Below are positions 8,056-17,768 of a DNA stretch of 64,000 nucleotides, one piece after another. The translations under genes and the position numbers were made by a program. Where the stretch lies: NCBI GenBank assembly GCA_036503555.1, contig DASXWQ010000042.1:147766-211765 (forward strand), written 5' to 3'. The notes below the pieces were generated by a model. It saw nothing but the letters and a program-made list of their open reading frames with translations, was not told the DNA's origin and searched no databases. The stretch is from Actinocatenispora sp036503555. GTDB taxonomy: Bacteria > Actinomycetota > Actinomycetes > Mycobacteriales > Micromonosporaceae. Position 1 is the first letter of the stretch, and the number at the start of each line of letters is the position of its first letter.

Positions 8056-8901
8056 TCAACCGGCGGCCGGGATGGCCAGTTCCTGTCCCGGATAGATCGT
8101 GTACCCGGAGAGGTGGTTGAGGCGGCGAATCCGCTCGATCGTGGCGATCGGATCGCGGGAGGGAGCGTACCGGTCGGCGAGAGTCCAGAGCGTGTCGCCC
8201 TGGTGTACCTCGACGCGCCGGGGCGTCGGCTCGGCCCCGCCCGGGCTGCCGACCAGCAGGCCGAGCCCGAGGGCCAGCAGCGCGACCGCCAGACCCACCA
8301 CGAACCTGCCCCGCCGGGTCAGCCGCACCGGCCGCCCGGACCGTGCCCGCGACCTCCCGGCGGGCGCCCGACCGACCCTTCGCCGCTCGATGCCCTGTCG
8401 CTTGACGCCCCGCCGCTCGACGCCCTGCCGCTCGACGCCCTGCCGCTCGACGCCAAGCCGCTCGTTGCCAAGCCGCTCGATGCCCTGCCGCTCGACGCGT
8501 CGCCGCTCGACGTACGACCGCTCGGCGCGTGACTGCTCGGTGCGTGCCCGGTCGGCGGTCGGCGAGTTGGCTGCCGACCGGGCCGAGCCCGGCTGCACCG
8601 ATGCGGGTCCCGACGAACCCCGGGCCGGTCGGCGCTCAGCCCGCGCGTCGCGGCCGCCCGACCCGACGGGGCGACGCCTCTCACTCGGCCCGACGGCACC
8701 GCCGCCGCCATCACGACCGGCATCCCGGTCCACACAGCCCTGGATCAGCCGAAGGCGCGGCCGGGCGGCGCGATCGGATCCTCGGTCACCGGCCCGGATC
8801 GGGCGACGCCGAGCCTGCCGGCGCCTACCACCACCCTCGGCCGCATCCGCATGACGGCGGTCCGCACTTCCCCCCGAGGCCGCCCCGTACCCTGCCGCCA
8901 T
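8056..8901 (-). CDS. LysM-domain membrane protein, SOS-linked (Rv2719c/DivS position)
   Basis: A 281-residue protein encoded divergently from lexA. Order: a basic, low-complexity N-terminal region; an unusual five-residue repeat array (about 124-178, e.g. VERQG); one transmembrane helix (about 200-218, RFVVGLAVALLALG); then a LysM domain (about 229-278, HQGDTLWTLADRY to YPGQELAIP) outside the membrane, expected to bind peptidoglycan. The start at 8901 has GGGGGAG upstream. Gene position matches M. tuberculosis Rv2719c and C. glutamicum DivS, SOS-induced cell-division inhibitors next to lexA. The three LexA boxes in the shared intergenic region support the same SOS induction here; the division role is inference from synteny. 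Confidence 0.85.
   Translation of the reverse strand: MAAGYGAASGGSADRRHADAAEGGGRRRQARRRPIRAGDRGSDRAARPRLRLIQGCVDRDAGRDGGGGAVGPSERRRPVGSGGRDARAERRPARGSSGPASVQPGSARSAANSPTADRARTEQSRAERSYVERRRVERQGIERLGNERLGVERQGVERQGVERRGVKRQGIERRRVGRAPAGRSRARSGRPVRLTRRGRFVVGLAVALLALGLGLLVGSPGGAEPTPRRVEVHQGDTLWTLADRYAPSRDPIATIERIRRLNHLSGYTIYPGQELAIPAAG
8368..8532 (-). repeat. 15-bp tandem repeats coding for pentapeptide repeats
   Basis: About eleven consecutive 15-base units (type GCTCGACGCCCTGCC on the plus strand) lie within the LysM gene. They encode five-residue repeats of the form xGVER/QGIER. The repeat stays in frame, giving a highly charged, probably extended cytoplasmic spacer before the membrane helix. 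The number of units is likely to vary between strains. Confidence 0.85.
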
Positions 8902-8934
8902 CGTTACTCCCCCAAAGGAACGACTTCCGCAAGA

Positions 8935-9030
8935 TCGAACGCACGTTCGATCGAACGCACGTACGATTCATACCAGCGGCGGGGCCCGAAATCGAGAGCT
9001 TGTCGGCGTGTCTCTCGAACACATGTTTGG
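8935..9030. promoter_or_regulatory. Three LexA (SOS) boxes between LysM gene and lexA
   Basis: Box 1 (8935-8950) is TCGAACGCACGTTCGA, a perfect match to the actinobacterial SOS consensus TCGAAC-N4-GTTCGA. Box 2 (8951-8966) abuts it directly: TCGAACGCACGTACGA, one mismatch. Box 3 (9015-9030) is TCGAACACATGTTTGG, a weaker right half. Boxes 1 and 2 sit 34-65 bases upstream of the LysM start and box 3 is nearer lexA, so both divergent genes should be SOS-controlled, with lexA autoregulated. The rest of the 304-base gap (8902-9205) contains the two promoters and no other gene. Confidence 0.92.
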
Positions 9031-9205
9031 CATGTGGCGGATGTGCCGATACGGTCAACGGTGACGAGGATGCGCGGCGTCCGACGTACCGGTCGGTTGG
9101 TCGGTTCGGTTGATTGGTGTCGTCGCCGCGCGGGTCGGGACCGGGGCCTGTCCGCGGTGCCGGCGGGAGCCCACGGGCTCACCAGACCGATGAAGGGATT
9201 CCGAC

Positions 9206-10045
9206 GTGGACGCCGAGCAGGGCCGGGACAGCCGTTCCGGCGACAGCCACCCCCCCAGGAAGACACGCGGCGGGCGCCCGGCGCGCGTCACCCCGCTGTC
9301 CGGGCGTACGGGTGGGCGCCGGCGCGGCACCACCGGCCCGGAGCGTGCCGACGGCGCGGAGGTGGCGGCGTTCCCCGACGTACCGGCCGAGGAGCTGACC
9401 GTCCGGCAGCGTCGGATCCTGGAGGTGATCCGCGACTCGATCGACCGCCGCGGCTATCCGCCGAGTGTGCGCGAGATCGGCGAGGCGGTCGGCCTCACCT
9501 CACCGTCGAGCGTGGCGTACCAGATGGGGATCCTGCAGCGCCGGGGCTACCTGCGCCGTGACCCGAACCGGCCGCGGGCCGTCGACATCCGGCCGGTGCG
9601 CGGCCACGACGACGCCGGCAACACGCGGGAGGCGGCGACCACCGACGGCGCACCGCTGAACCCGGTGCCCGAGCCGGCGTACGTGCCGATGGTCGGGCGG
9701 ATCGCCGCTGGTGGCCCGATCCTCGCCGAGCAGGCGATCGAGGACGTGTTCCCGCTGCCGCGCGAGCTGGTCGGCGAGGGCACCCTGTTCCTGCTGCGGG
9801 TCAGCGGCGACTCGATGGTCGACGCGGCCATCTGCGACGGCGACTGGGTCGTCGTCCGGCAGCAGCCCGTCGCGGAGTCCGGCGACGTGGTGGCCGCCAT
9901 GATCGACGGCGAGGCCACCGTGAAGACGTACCGGTTGCGCGACGGCCACGTCACCCTCGTCCCGCACAACCCCGCGTACGAGCCGATCCCCGGCGACGAG
10001 GCCACCATCCTCGGCCGGGTGGTCACCGTGCTCCGCCGCATCTGA
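9206..10045 (+). CDS. lexA: LexA repressor
   Basis: SOS master repressor, 279 residues. A basic, disordered extension of about 60 residues precedes the winged helix-turn-helix (ELTVRQRRILEVIRDSI, then SVREIGEAVGLTSPSSVAYQM). The self-cleavage Ala-Gly is in RIAAGGPIL, the catalytic serine in SGDSMVDA and the catalytic lysine in EATVKTYRL, so RecA-stimulated autocleavage should be intact. Start is GTG at 9206 with AAGGGA upstream. The extended N-terminus is common in actinobacterial LexA, but its length makes the true start somewhat uncertain. It is divergent from the LysM gene and shares three SOS boxes with it. Confidence 0.97.
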   Translation: MDAEQGRDSRSGDSHPPRKTRGGRPARVTPLSGRTGGRRRGTTGPERADGAEVAAFPDVPAEELTVRQRRILEVIRDSIDRRGYPPSVREIGEAVGLTSPSSVAYQMGILQRRGYLRRDPNRPRAVDIRPVRGHDDAGNTREAATTDGAPLNPVPEPAYVPMVGRIAAGGPILAEQAIEDVFPLPRELVGEGTLFLLRVSGDSMVDAAICDGDWVVVRQQPVAESGDVVAAMIDGEATVKTYRLRDGHVTLVPHNPAYEPIPGDEATILGRVVTVLRRI

Positions 10046-10063
10046 GCAGTTGGGGGCGCGCGA

Positions 10064-10116
10064 TTGGACACACTATGCCGTTTGGACACACTATGCCGTT
10101 TGGGCACACATGCCCG
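10064..10116. repeat. 18-bp tandem repeat after lexA
   Basis: Two perfect copies of TTGGACACACTATGCCGT (10064-10081, 10082-10099) are followed by a diverged third copy to about 10116. The array begins 18 bases past the lexA stop, in the convergent gap with the Rv2721c-like gene. Confidence 0.85.
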
Positions 10117-10170
10117 CGGACAGCGCGGGCCTGGATCGCGCGCCTGGCCCCGCTGAGGGCGCGGTCCCCG

Positions 10171-10192
10171 GGCCGGGGGCGTAGCCCCGGGC
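10171..10192 (+). terminator. GC-rich hairpin between lexA and convergent gene
   Basis: GCCGGGGGC-GTA-GCCCCGGGC forms a nearly perfect hairpin in the convergent gap and could end transcription from either side. There is no clear U-tract, so it is a modest prediction. Confidence 0.5.
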
Positions 10193-10259
10193 ATCCCCAC
10201 CTCGTGTCGCGACCCAGCCGGGTGCTGTTGCACCACGGCGACCCGTCGCGGGGAGTTGG

Positions 10260-12161
10260 TTAGCGGAGGTCGTCGAGCCAGTCGATTTCGCGGCGGTGGT
10301 CGAGGTCTTCGGTGCGGCGGCGGGCGGGCTGGTCGGGTTGCCTGGGGTGGGCCGGCGGGCGCGCCGGGGACTGGGCTCGGCGGGGTGGCGGCGTGTTGTC
10401 GGTGATGCGGCCGAAGACCTCGGTGTCGGCGGCGTCGCCGTCGGTGGGCGTCGTGGAGTGTCGACGGCCGCGGGACGGGGGTTCGCCGTGCCGGGACGAG
10501 CCGCCGAGCGTCGAGGGCTCGTCGGGTGCGAACGCGCCGCGGGCCGGGCCACCCTGGCGGGACGAGCCGCCCAGTGTCGAGGGCTCGTCGTGCGGGTACC
10601 CGCCGCGGGCCGGGGCGCCACGCCGGGACGCGCCGCCGAGCGTCGGGGGCTCGTCGTGCGGGGATGCGCCGTACGAGGGCGGCTCGCCGTGGCGGGACGA
10701 GCCGCGGGGGACGGGCTCGCCGCGGACGGCCGAGGCGCCGCGCGACGGAGGTTCGCCGTGGCGGGACGCGCCGCCGAGGGTGGGCGGTTCGTCGTGCGGG
10801 GAGGCCGGACCGCCGTGGCGGGGCGTACCGCCGAGGGTGGAGGGCTCGCCGTGGGTGGACGACGCGCCGCGCCGGGAGGAGCCCCGGGACGGGGACTCGC
10901 CGCGGAGGGCGGTGGTGCCGCGGCCGGAGTCGGAGACGCGTGGGATGTACGCGGTCTCGACCTCGTCGGGGCTGTCCGCCGAACGGCGGGAACGGGGGCC
11001 GCGCGGCGACGGGTCCGGCCCGCCGTCACGGCCGTCGTCGTCGCCCGACGGGCCGCGGCGCCGGGACCGGCGGATGCCGACGACACCGACGACGACGAGC
11101 AGCAGGCCCACCACGCCGACCGCGATGACCACGCCGGTGATGTCGGAGAGGCTGAGGTTGCCGGACAGCAGCCCGCCGCCGGACGAGTCCTTCGTGTTGG
11201 CGGCCTTCGGCGTCGACGCGGGCGGGGCCGCGGCCGACGGGGCGTACTTGACGATCGAGGACGGGCTCTCCACGTTCTCCGTGTCGCCGACGGTGAGGAA
11301 CGACGCCCCGTCCTTGCTGTACGAGATGGCTTCGCCGGAGCCCGTCTCGTTCGGCAGCGGGGTACGCCGGGGCTTTCCGGAGACGATGCTCTTCGCCACG
11401 TCGCCGCCGGTGACGTCCCACTCGTACGCGTCGGTGTAGGTGCGGAGGACGGCACGCTTGCCGTCCGGGGAGACGGCGCCGCCGGTGAAGACCCGCTGGC
11501 CGACGGGGCCGATCGGGCTGCCGGGCGTACCGGTGGCGGCGACGGGGATGGATCCGGCGGCCTTGAGCGGGGTGGGCGAGTCGGCGGACAGCTTGCCGGA
11601 CGGCACGTACACCTTGCCGGCGCCGGCCTGGTAGGTCACCACGACCGGGGTGCCGTTGGGCTGCATGAGCACGGACCGGGCGTCGACGGGGCCGACGCCG
11701 GACGGGTACTGCATGCGGTAGAGCGTCGCCGGGCTGTTGCCGGACGGGAACTTCCACAGCGCGATGGTGTCGCGCGACTTGTCCTTGTCCCCGACGTCGG
11801 CGACCCACAGCGTCCCGTCGGACGTGGCGGCGAGGTCCTGCGGTTCGCGCGGCGTGTTCGGGTCGGTGACGACGTTGGTGACCTGGCAGGAGCCGTCGAG
11901 CTGGTACACCGACATGCTGTCGCCGGTGTTGTTGATGACGTCGTACCCCTGCGCGGTGGCGGCGAGGCCGGAGATCGCGGTGATGCGCTGGTCGTTGATC
12001 GTGCAGACCTTGTGACCAGCTGACGCGGTGGGAGCGGCTGCCGCCGGCACCGCCGTACCGACGGTGACCGCGCCGGCCAGGACCACGCCGGCCACCGCCA
12101 GCGCGCGCCGGATCATCGAGGGACCGCCGGGCCGGCGGTTCAACGGCTGTTCACGCTCCAT
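10260..12161 (-). CDS. Secreted-domain, single-pass membrane protein with repetitive tail (Rv2721c-like position)
   Basis: A 633-residue protein of unknown function. A signal peptide (MIRRALAVAGVVLAG...AAAAPT) leads an extracytoplasmic domain of about 320 residues whose repeated Gly/Asp/Trp-containing strands (TLWVADVGDKD, FTGGAVSPDGKRAVLRTY) suggest a beta-propeller. One transmembrane helix (about 340-363) is followed by IRRSRRR, and then a 264-residue cytoplasmic tail rich in Gly/Ser/Pro/Arg/Glu with repeated DEPPTLGG units. The ATG at 12161 is used here; a start at 12116 (MIRRAL) gives a more typical signal peptide and may be correct. Position between lexA and hflX matches Rv2721c. Thr in TLGG and several Ser-rich stretches could be kinase sites, which is inference. 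Confidence 0.85.
   Translation of the reverse strand: MEREQPLNRRPGGPSMIRRALAVAGVVLAGAVTVGTAVPAAAAPTASAGHKVCTINDQRITAISGLAATAQGYDVINNTGDSMSVYQLDGSCQVTNVVTDPNTPREPQDLAATSDGTLWVADVGDKDKSRDTIALWKFPSGNSPATLYRMQYPSGVGPVDARSVLMQPNGTPVVVTYQAGAGKVYVPSGKLSADSPTPLKAAGSIPVAATGTPGSPIGPVGQRVFTGGAVSPDGKRAVLRTYTDAYEWDVTGGDVAKSIVSGKPRRTPLPNETGSGEAISYSKDGASFLTVGDTENVESPSSIVKYAPSAAAPPASTPKAANTKDSSGGGLLSGNLSLSDITGVVIAVGVVGLLLVVVGVVGIRRSRRRGPSGDDDGRDGGPDPSPRGPRSRRSADSPDEVETAYIPRVSDSGRGTTALRGESPSRGSSRRGASSTHGEPSTLGGTPRHGGPASPHDEPPTLGGASRHGEPPSRGASAVRGEPVPRGSSRHGEPPSYGASPHDEPPTLGGASRRGAPARGGYPHDEPSTLGGSSRQGGPARGAFAPDEPSTLGGSSRHGEPPSRGRRHSTTPTDGDAADTEVFGRITDNTPPPRRAQSPARPPAHPRQPDQPARRRTEDLDHRREIDWLDDLR
10485..10850 (-). 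repeat. Imperfect coding repeats in the cytoplasmic tail
   Basis: Five EP[SP]TLGG units (four of them DEP[SP]TLGG) alternate with RHGEPPSRGA and related units over about 120 residues. At DNA level they appear as repeated CCGCCGAGCGTCGAGGGCTCG-type blocks of 60-90 bases, probably made by slippage or unequal recombination. Confidence 0.8.
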
Positions 12162-12314
12162 CACGGCGCAAGTGTGGCAGAGACTTCGGGGTCTCGGACA
12201 GGTGGCCCGGCCGGGCAACCGAGCGATAATCGTCGGGTAACCGGGCGTTATTCCCGTTTTGCTCTGATTACTCTCCGCAGCACAACCCCGACGCACCGGG
12301 TACGAGACCGGTCG

Positions 12315-13781
12315 TCACGGTGCGGCCGGGGACTCGGCCACCACGAACGGCGCCAACTCGGCCGCGAGCACCGCATCCACCCGTACGGAAAGGACCGTGC
12401 CGTCCGGGGTGTGCTCCGTCGACAGCACCTCGCCGTATCTCCGCGCCCGGTTGACCAGGTCACCCCGCTCGTACGGCACGCGGACCAGCAGCGACACCGC
12501 CGGGCGCGGCAGCCGCGCCTCGATCGCCGCCCGCAGCTCCGCGACACCCGCGCCGGTACGGGCCGAGCAGAACACCGCGTCCGGCCACACCCGGCGCAGC
12601 CGCAGCAACGTCTCCGGGTCGGCCGCGTCGACCTTGTTGATCGCCAACATCTCCGGCCGGTCCGCCGCGTCGATCTCCGCCAGTACCTCCCGGACCGCGG
12701 CCACCTGCGACTCCGGATCCGGGTGCGACCCGTCGACCACGTGCAGGACCAGGTCCGCGTCGGCGACCTCCTCCAGCGTCGAGCGGAACGCCTCGACCAG
12801 CTGGTGCGGCAGGTGCCGGACGAAACCGACCGTGTCCGACAGCGTGTAGATCCGGCCGTCCGCCGCCCGGGCGCGCCGGGTCGTCGGGTCCAGGGTCGCG
12901 AACAGCGCGTCCTCCACCAGTACGCCCGCGCCGGTGATGCGGTTGAGCAGGCTCGACTTCCCGGCGTTCGTGTAGCCGGCGATCGCGACGGCCGGGATCT
13001 CGTGCCGCCGGCGATCCGCGCGCTTCGTGTCGCGGGCCGCCCGCATGCCCTTGATCTCCCGGCGCAGCTTCGCCACGCGGTGCCGGATCCGCCGCCGGTC
13101 GGTCTCCAGCTTCGTCTCACCGGGACCACGCGTACCGACGCCGCCACTGGCGCCGCCGGCCCGGCCGCCGGCCTGCCGGGACAGGCTCTCGCCCCAGCCG
13201 CGCAGCCGCGGGATCAGGTATTCCAGCTGTGCCAGCTCGACCTGCGCCTTGCCCTCCCGACTCTTCGCGTGCTGGGCGAAGATGTCCAGGATCAGCGCCG
13301 TACGGTCGATGACCTTGACCTTGACCCGGGTCTCCAGGTTGCGCAGCTGGCTGGGCGACAGCTCGCCGTCGCAGACCACCGTGTCGGCACCGGTCTCGAC
13401 GACCACGTCACGCAGCTCGTCGACCTTGCCCCGCCCCACATACGTCGCCGGGTCGGGTCGGCCGCGCCGCTGGATCAGGCCCTCCAGGATCTGCGACCCG
13501 GCGGTCTCGGCGAGCGCGGCCAGCTCGGCCAGCGAGTGCTCGGCCTCGACGAGGGTGCCCTCGGTCCAGACGCCGACCAGGACGACGCGCTCCAGCCGGA
13601 GCTGCCGGTATTCCACCTCGGTGACGTCGGCGAGCTCGGTGGACAGCCCGACGACCCGACGCAGCGCGTGCCGGTCGGCAAGCTCCAGCTCGCCGACCGT
13701 CGCGTCGTCGAGATCCTGGTCCACCGCGACGTCCGGAGTCGGCTCGTCGTCGGTGCGGGGTACGAATGCGGAATCAGCCAT
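12315..13781 (-). CDS. hflX: GTPase HflX
   Basis: Ribosome-associated GTPase that splits or rescues stalled ribosomes, 488 residues. The N-terminal HflX domain includes YVGRGKVDEL and VCDGELSPSQLRNLE; the Gly-rich linker GGRAGGASGGVGTRGPGE precedes the G domain. G1 is GYTNAGKSSLL, G3 DTVGFVRHLP and G4 NKVD. The start at 13781 (MADSAF) is preferred over an upstream ATG at 13874, which would add a non-conserved stretch. It is divergent from the malic enzyme gene and upstream of the Rv2721c-like gene, as in mycobacteria (Rv2725c). The 150-base gap to the next gene contains an AT-rich stretch and a small GAGAC/GTCTC hairpin at 12180-12195. Confidence 0.96.
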   Translation of the reverse strand: MADSAFVPRTDDEPTPDVAVDQDLDDATVGELELADRHALRRVVGLSTELADVTEVEYRQLRLERVVLVGVWTEGTLVEAEHSLAELAALAETAGSQILEGLIQRRGRPDPATYVGRGKVDELRDVVVETGADTVVCDGELSPSQLRNLETRVKVKVIDRTALILDIFAQHAKSREGKAQVELAQLEYLIPRLRGWGESLSRQAGGRAGGASGGVGTRGPGETKLETDRRRIRHRVAKLRREIKGMRAARDTKRADRRRHEIPAVAIAGYTNAGKSSLLNRITGAGVLVEDALFATLDPTTRRARAADGRIYTLSDTVGFVRHLPHQLVEAFRSTLEEVADADLVLHVVDGSHPDPESQVAAVREVLAEIDAADRPEMLAINKVDAADPETLLRLRRVWPDAVFCSARTGAGVAELRAAIEARLPRPAVSLLVRVPYERGDLVNRARRYGEVLSTEHTPDGTVLSVRVDAVLAAELAPFVVAESPAAP

Positions 13782-13990
13782 CGCGTTCGATCGTGTCACG
13801 CCGGGCGCCCCGACCGCACCTCTATTGCACCGGCCCCTCCATGGAGCGGGAGCCACGACCCGCACGGACCGCATCGGGCCGCTGAGGCGATACTGTCCGA
13901 CCAGGGGTCCTGGCGACCCGTGTCAACGACGACATGAAGCGGACATCAGGCGGCAGACCGCCCGTTCCGCGGACCCGGAGGGATACGACC

Positions 13991-15427
<1,437 letters not shown>

Positions 15428-15530
15428 CCCCGAGGTCGCTACGCCGGCCCGACTCGTCCGCTCCCGGCCCCGCCAAGCGTGTCCCCGTGCCCGCTTGGCG
15501 GCGGCCGAAGCGGGCCCGGCTCGCTGCTGC

Positions 15531-15595
15531 CCCGAGCGCTCGCTCCTGTCCCGAGCGCTCGCTGCTGTCCCGAGCGCTCGCTGCTGTCCCGAGCG
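15531..15595. repeat. 19-bp tandem repeat after malic enzyme gene
   Basis: Three units of CCCGAGCGCTCGCT[CG]CTGT (15531-15549, 15550-15568, 15569-15587) and a partial fourth. Each carries the palindrome CGAGCGCTCG, so the array can fold as serial hairpins. It lies in the convergent gap between malic enzyme and dapF and may act as a bidirectional terminator. Confidence 0.85.
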
Positions 15596-15640
15596 GCGGT
15601 GCCGCAGCCGACAAGCCGGCGCGGCCCGCACCCCGGGCGG

Positions 15641-16480
15641 CTACGCGAGGGTGCCGGTGGCGACGATGACGGCGGGGCCGGCGAGGGTGAGCGAGTCGGG
15701 CGTGATGGTGGCGGTGAGGCGGCCGCCGGGTACGTCCACGGCGACGGCACCGGCGTCCCGGCCCGACTCGCGCAGCGTCACGGCGGCCACGGCGACGGCA
15801 CCGGAGCCGCAGGACTCGGTCTCGCCGGCGCCCCGCTCGTACACGCGCATCCGGACGTGCAGGTCGGTACCGGGCACCGGGTCGGCCAGCGGCGTCGCGA
15901 ACTCGACGTTCGCCCCGTTGGGGAACACCGACGGGTCGAGCCCGGGTGCGCGGGTCAGGTCGAGCGCGGCCAGCTCACCCGCCGGTACCGGGCAGACCAG
16001 GTGCGGGTTCCCGGCGTCCACGGCCACACCCGGGTAGCCGGAGCCGTCGACGGTGGCGCCGGTGGTGCCGAGCAGCGTCGGCACGCCCATCGCGACCGCG
16101 ATCGTGTCCCCGATCGTGCCGGTACGCAGGCCGGACCGGGTGGCGATGGTGATCGTTCCGCCGCCGGCGAGGCCGTTCTCGACCAGGTAGCGCAGGAAGA
16201 CGCGGATACCGTTGCCGCACATCTCGGCGATCGAACCGTCGGCGTTCCAGTAGTCCATGAACCATTCGGCGTCGTCGGCGTACCGGGTGGCGTCGGGGTG
16301 CTTGGCGCAGCGGACGACCCGCAGCAGCCCGTCGGCGCCGATGCCGCCGCGCCTGTCGCACAGCGCGGCGACCAGCTCGGCGGTCAGCGGCAGCGCGCCG
16401 TCCGGATCGGGCAGGATCACGAAGTCGTTGCGGGTGCCGTGTCCCTTGGCGAACGCCACCCCGGCCAGCTCGGTGTTCAT
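15641..16480 (-). CDS. dapF: Diaminopimelate epimerase
   Basis: Converts LL- to meso-diaminopimelate for lysine and peptidoglycan synthesis. The protein has 279 residues. Both catalytic cysteines are visible: EMCGNGIRVF (first half) and ESCGSGAVAV (second half), in the two pseudo-symmetric domains. Substrate-binding NDFV appears near the N-terminus (KGHGTRNDFVIL). I chose ATG 16480, with GAGGG upstream; a GTG at 16498 is in frame. Position between hflX and miaA matches mycobacterial Rv2726c. It should be essential in an organism with meso-DAP cell walls. Confidence 0.97.
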   Translation of the reverse strand: MNTELAGVAFAKGHGTRNDFVILPDPDGALPLTAELVAALCDRRGGIGADGLLRVVRCAKHPDATRYADDAEWFMDYWNADGSIAEMCGNGIRVFLRYLVENGLAGGGTITIATRSGLRTGTIGDTIAVAMGVPTLLGTTGATVDGSGYPGVAVDAGNPHLVCPVPAGELAALDLTRAPGLDPSVFPNGANVEFATPLADPVPGTDLHVRMRVYERGAGETESCGSGAVAVAAVTLRESGRDAGAVAVDVPGGRLTATITPDSLTLAGPAVIVATGTLA

Positions 16481-16693
16481 CACCCTCAACTCTGACACGC
16501 GCCCCCGGCGCCCGCCCCGGCACCCGGCCCACCGGCCGCCGGCCGGACACTCCTACCCACACACCCTGGCCAGGCACACCGAACCGGGCACTCCGGCGAG
16601 GCACACCGGGCCGGGCACACCGGGCCGGGCGTTCCGGGGCAAGCGCCCTCGGTCAGGTACCCCGGGGCGAGCGTTCCGGAGTCCGGCGCCCGG

Positions 16694-17713
16694 TCAGGTG
16701 CGGTCGGCGAAGGCGGCGGCGACGGCGGCCCGGTCGGCGCCGGCGGCCAGCAGCAGGCGCAGCAGTACCCGCGCCTTGTACGGGTGGAGCAGCCCGCCGT
16801 CGATCAGCCCGCGGCGCAGCAGGTCGGTCTCGGACCCGACCGCGCCGTACGTCTGCCGCAGCGCGGACCCGCCGCCGGTACGCGAGGTCAGCACGACGGG
16901 GATGCGGGCGGCGAGATCGCCGAGTACCGGGGCGAGGTCGGACGGGACGTGGCCGACGCCGAAGCCGGCGACGACGAGGCCCCGGTGGGTGTCGGCCAGG
17001 CCGGCGAGCAGCGCGCCGTCGTCGTCGAGCGTCGCGGTGTACACGGCGACGCGGGCGTCGTCGAGGTCGGCGGGCGCGGCGGGCAGCGGCGGCCGGCGGT
17101 CGGGCCGGGCGAGGATCCGTACCCGGTCCTCGACGACGTGCCCGATCGGCCCGAGGTCCGGCGAGCCGAACGTGGCCGGGCTGGTGCTGTGCGTCTTGCG
17201 TACCCAGCGGGCGGCGTGGATCTCGTCGTGGAAGGCGACGAGTACGCCGAGCTCGCGGGCCGCCGGTGCGGCGGCGACGCGTACCGCGGCGAGCAGGTTG
17301 GCGGGGCCGTCGGCGCCGGCGAGGGTCGGGTTGCGCATCGCGCCGGTGAAGACGATCGGCTGGGGCCGCCGCCAGACGAGATCCGCCAGGTAGGCGGTCT
17401 CCTCCAGGCTGTCGGTGCCCTGCGTGACGACCACCCCGGCGGCTCCGGCGTCGACGGCGGCCTCGGCCTCCGCCACCAGGTCCAGCACCTGCCGGTACGT
17501 GAGGCTCGCGCTCGGCACCGCGACGGCGTCCCGTACGTCGAGCGTGACGCCCAGCTCGTCGAGCCCCGGTACGGATGCGGTGAGGTCGGCGCCGGTGAGG
17601 CGGGCGACGACCGCGCCGCGGGTACCGGCCATCGCGATCGTGCCGCCCAGCGTGAACAGCGCGACTCCCGCGCCGGGTACCGCGCGGTCGGATGCCTGTG
17701 CGTCTGCGCTCAT
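16694..17713 (-). CDS. L-asparaginase (type I/II fold)
   Basis: Hydrolyses L-asparagine to aspartate and ammonia. The protein has 339 residues with both catalytic threonine motifs: TLGGTIAM near residue 20 and TQGTDSLEETAY near residue 95, plus FTGAMRNP. No signal peptide is visible, so it is probably cytoplasmic. Start ATG at 17713 begins MSADAQ. The gap to dapF (16481-16693) is low complexity with degenerate AGGCACACCGGGCCGGGC repeats and no gene. It is inserted, along with the mannosidase, between dapF and miaA compared with mycobacteria. Confidence 0.92.
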   Translation of the reverse strand: MSADAQASDRAVPGAGVALFTLGGTIAMAGTRGAVVARLTGADLTASVPGLDELGVTLDVRDAVAVPSASLTYRQVLDLVAEAEAAVDAGAAGVVVTQGTDSLEETAYLADLVWRRPQPIVFTGAMRNPTLAGADGPANLLAAVRVAAAPAARELGVLVAFHDEIHAARWVRKTHSTSPATFGSPDLGPIGHVVEDRVRILARPDRRPPLPAAPADLDDARVAVYTATLDDDGALLAGLADTHRGLVVAGFGVGHVPSDLAPVLGDLAARIPVVLTSRTGGGSALRQTYGAVGSETDLLRRGLIDGGLLHPYKARVLLRLLLAAGADRAAVAAAFADRT

Positions 17714-17768
17714 GGGCCACAACGTAGCCGGCCCCGGGACGGTGCCCGGGGCCGGCCACACAGCAGCC

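Noticed and set aside
15531..15595. A CRISPR array or further MSER/MIRU-like element
   Set aside because: Units are 19 bases with no unique spacers and do not encode an MSER mini-ORF or fit the 80-base element.
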